This document shows, piece after piece, positions 6,641 to 7,913 of a stretch of DNA of 7,913 nucleotides. Source of the stretch: Candidatus Saccharibacteria bacterium UBA1103 (GTDB taxonomy: Bacteria > Patescibacteriota > Saccharimonadia > Saccharimonadales > Saccharimonadaceae); contig CAJPSI010000030.1 in assembly GCA_905373275.1 (NCBI GenBank), forward strand, positions 1 through 7,913, written 5' to 3'. Below the pieces are notes generated by a model. The model did not search any database and was not told the DNA's origin. It saw only the letters and a list, made by a program, of their open reading frames with translations. Each line of letters starts with the position of its first letter. Position 1 is the first letter of the stretch. The translations under genes were made by a program, and so were the position numbers.

Positions 6641-6641
6641 T

Positions 6642-7304
6642 ATGAGAAAAGGGTTAGAGATAAAACATTTAACCGTAGCCACCAAAGACGGTAAGCAGAT
6701 CATCAAAGATATATCCCTGCACTTTAGCGACCGGACCAACTACGCCCTGCTCGGTCATAACGGCTGCGGCAAGACTACCCTGGTCAGTGCTATCATGGGC
6801 TCGCCGGAATACCGGATAGTCTCAGGGCAAATCCGGCTGGACGAGACGGATATCACCGATCTGCCACCCAACGAACGAGCTAAGCTAGGCATATTCCTGG
6901 CTATGCAGTCGCCGATCGAGATCCCCATCAGCTATAGCAATTTTCTCCGCTCCGTACTGGCTAATATTGATACCGGTGAACGCAATTTCTTCGACGTACT
7001 GGACGAGCTCAAGCAGGATGCCGGCCGACTCGGCTTTGATGATTTCGACCCGCAACGTCAGCTCAATACCGGCTTCAGTGGCGGTGAAAAGAAGAAATCT
7101 GAGATCCTTCAGATGTTAGCTATTCGTCCCCGTTTTGCCCTTCTCGATGAGCCGGACTCGGGGTTGGACCGAGATAGCGTTAGTCGACTAGCCGAACGCT
7201 TACTTGCCATCGACTACCCGACCAGCCTGATCGTCATCTCCCATCACGACCACCTATTAAACGAGCTCAAGCCCACCGTCACCTACAACCTGGAGGAGCT
7301 CTAG
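6642..7304 (+). CDS. sufC: Fe-S cluster assembly ATPase SufC
   Basis: This is the cytoplasmic ABC-type ATPase of the SUF machine. It powers cluster assembly on the SufB/SufD scaffold rather than transport. With the start at 6642 it has 220 residues. Walker A is GHNGCGKTT (38-46), the Q-loop is Q89, the signature is GFSGGEKKKSEILQM (144-158), Walker B is FALLDE (165-170), the D-loop is SGLD (173-176) and the switch His is H201. The GFSGGEKK..EILQM block and the DSGLD after Walker B are diagnostic of SufC among ABC ATPases, and sufB follows directly. Walker A has Cys at the usual Ser position (GCGK). The protein ends soon after the H-loop, so about 25-30 C-terminal residues seen in E. coli SufC (248 aa) are missing. 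The gene is divergent from nrdD across about 200 bp. No convincing -35 for it was found. Confidence 0.95.
   Translation: MRKGLEIKHLTVATKDGKQIIKDISLHFSDRTNYALLGHNGCGKTTLVSAIMGSPEYRIVSGQIRLDETDITDLPPNERAKLGIFLAMQSPIEIPISYSNFLRSVLANIDTGERNFFDVLDELKQDAGRLGFDDFDPQRQLNTGFSGGEKKKSEILQMLAIRPRFALLDEPDSGLDRDSVSRLAERLLAIDYPTSLIVISHHDHLLNELKPTVTYNLEEL
7292..7298 (+). promoter_or_regulatory. Ribosome-binding site supporting a TTG start for sufB
   Basis: GGAGGAG lies within the last codons of sufC, 8 nt before TTG at 7307. The next in-frame ATG (7355) has no comparable site and would remove conserved SufB residues, so the TTG start is preferred. Confidence 0.7.
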
Positions 7305-7306
7305 CC

Positions 7307-7913
7307 TTGTCTACGGTCGGACTATCTGAGGCAACTATCCGACACATCTCGACTATGAAGCACGAGCCGAGCTGGATGCTGGATATTCGCCTGGAGGCCT
7401 ATCACGAGTTCGTCCGCCGGCCAATGCCTAACTTCGGTCCGGATCTAAGCAACCTGGACTTCAGCACGATTGATTACTATCATCCGGTCGGAGAGCAGGT
7501 AGCGGATAACTGGGATCAAATCCCCGATGAAATCAAACAAACTTATCAAGAGATTGGTCTACCTGAGGCAGAGCAGCGCTACTTAGCCGGCAGCCAAGCC
7601 CAGACTGATTCCACCGCTATTTATAACCGTCTCAAAGAAGAATGGCAGAGTCAGGGGGTGATCTTTACCGATACCGATACCGCCCTGAGACAGCACCCCG
7701 ACCTCTTCCGGGAGTATTTCGGTACTGTTGTCTCCAGTAGAGATAACAAATTCGCCGCCCTTAATACTGCCGTCTGGAGTGGCGGTAGCTTCATCTATGT
7801 CCCGCCCGACGTACATCTGACTATCCCCCTGCAGGCTTATTTCCTGATCGACGTCAGTAATGTCGGGCAGTTTGAACGAAGTCTGATCGTCGCCGATCGA
7901 GGCTCGACCGTGC
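7307..7913 (+). CDS. sufB: Fe-S cluster assembly scaffold SufB (3' end beyond window)
   Basis: SufB is the scaffold subunit of the SufBCD complex on which Fe-S clusters are built. The first 202 codons are present and the frame is open to the right edge. SufB is usually 450-480 residues. Recognition rests on the N-terminal GLSEATIRHIS...EPSWMLDIRLEAY (about residues 5-32), on the PMPNFGPDLS...IDYYHP segment, and on the opening of the beta-helix core: GTVVSSRDNKFAALNTAVW, GGSFIYVPPDV and a LQAYF segment near the edge. The start is TTG, two bases after the sufC stop, with GGAGGAG 8 nt upstream, so the genes are probably translationally coupled. The cluster-binding C-terminal part is not visible. 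sufD, sufS and sufU may follow beyond the window. SufD shares this fold, but the N-terminal signature and the position after sufC favour SufB. Confidence 0.9.
   Translation, partial: MSTVGLSEATIRHISTMKHEPSWMLDIRLEAYHEFVRRPMPNFGPDLSNLDFSTIDYYHPVGEQVADNWDQIPDEIKQTYQEIGLPEAEQRYLAGSQAQTDSTAIYNRLKEEWQSQGVIFTDTDTALRQHPDLFREYFGTVVSSRDNKFAALNTAVWSGGSFIYVPPDVHLTIPLQAYFLIDVSNVGQFERSLIVADRGSTV

Noticed and set aside
6600..6641. Upstream ATG (6600) as the sufC start
   Set aside because: The 14 extra residues do not fit the SufC N-terminus, and the good GAGAGGAAG site points to the ATG at 6642.
7583..7816. 77-codon minus-strand frame opposite sufB
   Set aside because: It is antisense to clear SufB coding sequence and has no independent support.
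1..7913. CRISPR array, tRNA or rRNA gene, insertion sequence
   Set aside because: I saw no regularly spaced repeats, no cloverleaf or rRNA-like segments, and no transposase frame or terminal inverted repeats.

Overview
The window looks like part of a small-genome anaerobic or facultative bacterium. A Patescibacteria (CPR), possibly Saccharibacteria-like, origin is my best guess. The reasons are tightly packed and overlapping genes, an alanyl-tRNA synthetase cut down to its catalytic half, shortened versions of common proteins, and lineage-restricted proteins beside core genes. UGA acts as an ordinary stop (ends of alaS and nrdD), which argues against the UGA-glycine CPR lineages. The taxonomic call is inference only.

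Layout: positions 1-195 hold no convincing gene, only a pyrimidine-rich tract with an 11-base direct repeat. From 6444 down to 196, five minus-strand genes form one apparent operon, in transcription order nrdD, nrdG, alaS and two unrecognised paralogues. The junctions are 1 nt apart, 23 nt apart, 1 nt overlapping, and 1 nt apart (or 17 nt overlapping, depending on the last start). From 6642 to the right edge, the plus strand carries sufC and the first 202 codons of sufB, divergent from nrdD.

Function: nrdD and nrdG encode the class III (oxygen-sensitive, glycyl-radical) ribonucleotide reductase and its radical-SAM activase, which make deoxynucleotides without oxygen. The nrdD promoter is well formed (TTGACT, 18 bp, TACAAT). 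It carries two NrdR-box-like sites, one filling the -35/-10 spacer and one just downstream of the expected start. The whole operon, including alaS and the two unknown genes, may therefore be under NrdR control. sufC and sufB encode the ATPase and a scaffold subunit of the SUF Fe-S assembly machine, a plausible cluster source for NrdG. A third NrdR-like sequence overlaps a possible sufC -10.

The most unusual content is the 466-residue alanyl-tRNA synthetase with no editing or C-Ala domain, followed immediately by two adjacent paralogous proteins (about 340 and 310 residues). Their two-halved architecture faintly resembles inactive M16-type (insulinase/MPP-like) domains. The fusion-free, overlapping junction shows that the synthetase end is a real gene end and not a sequencing break inside this window.
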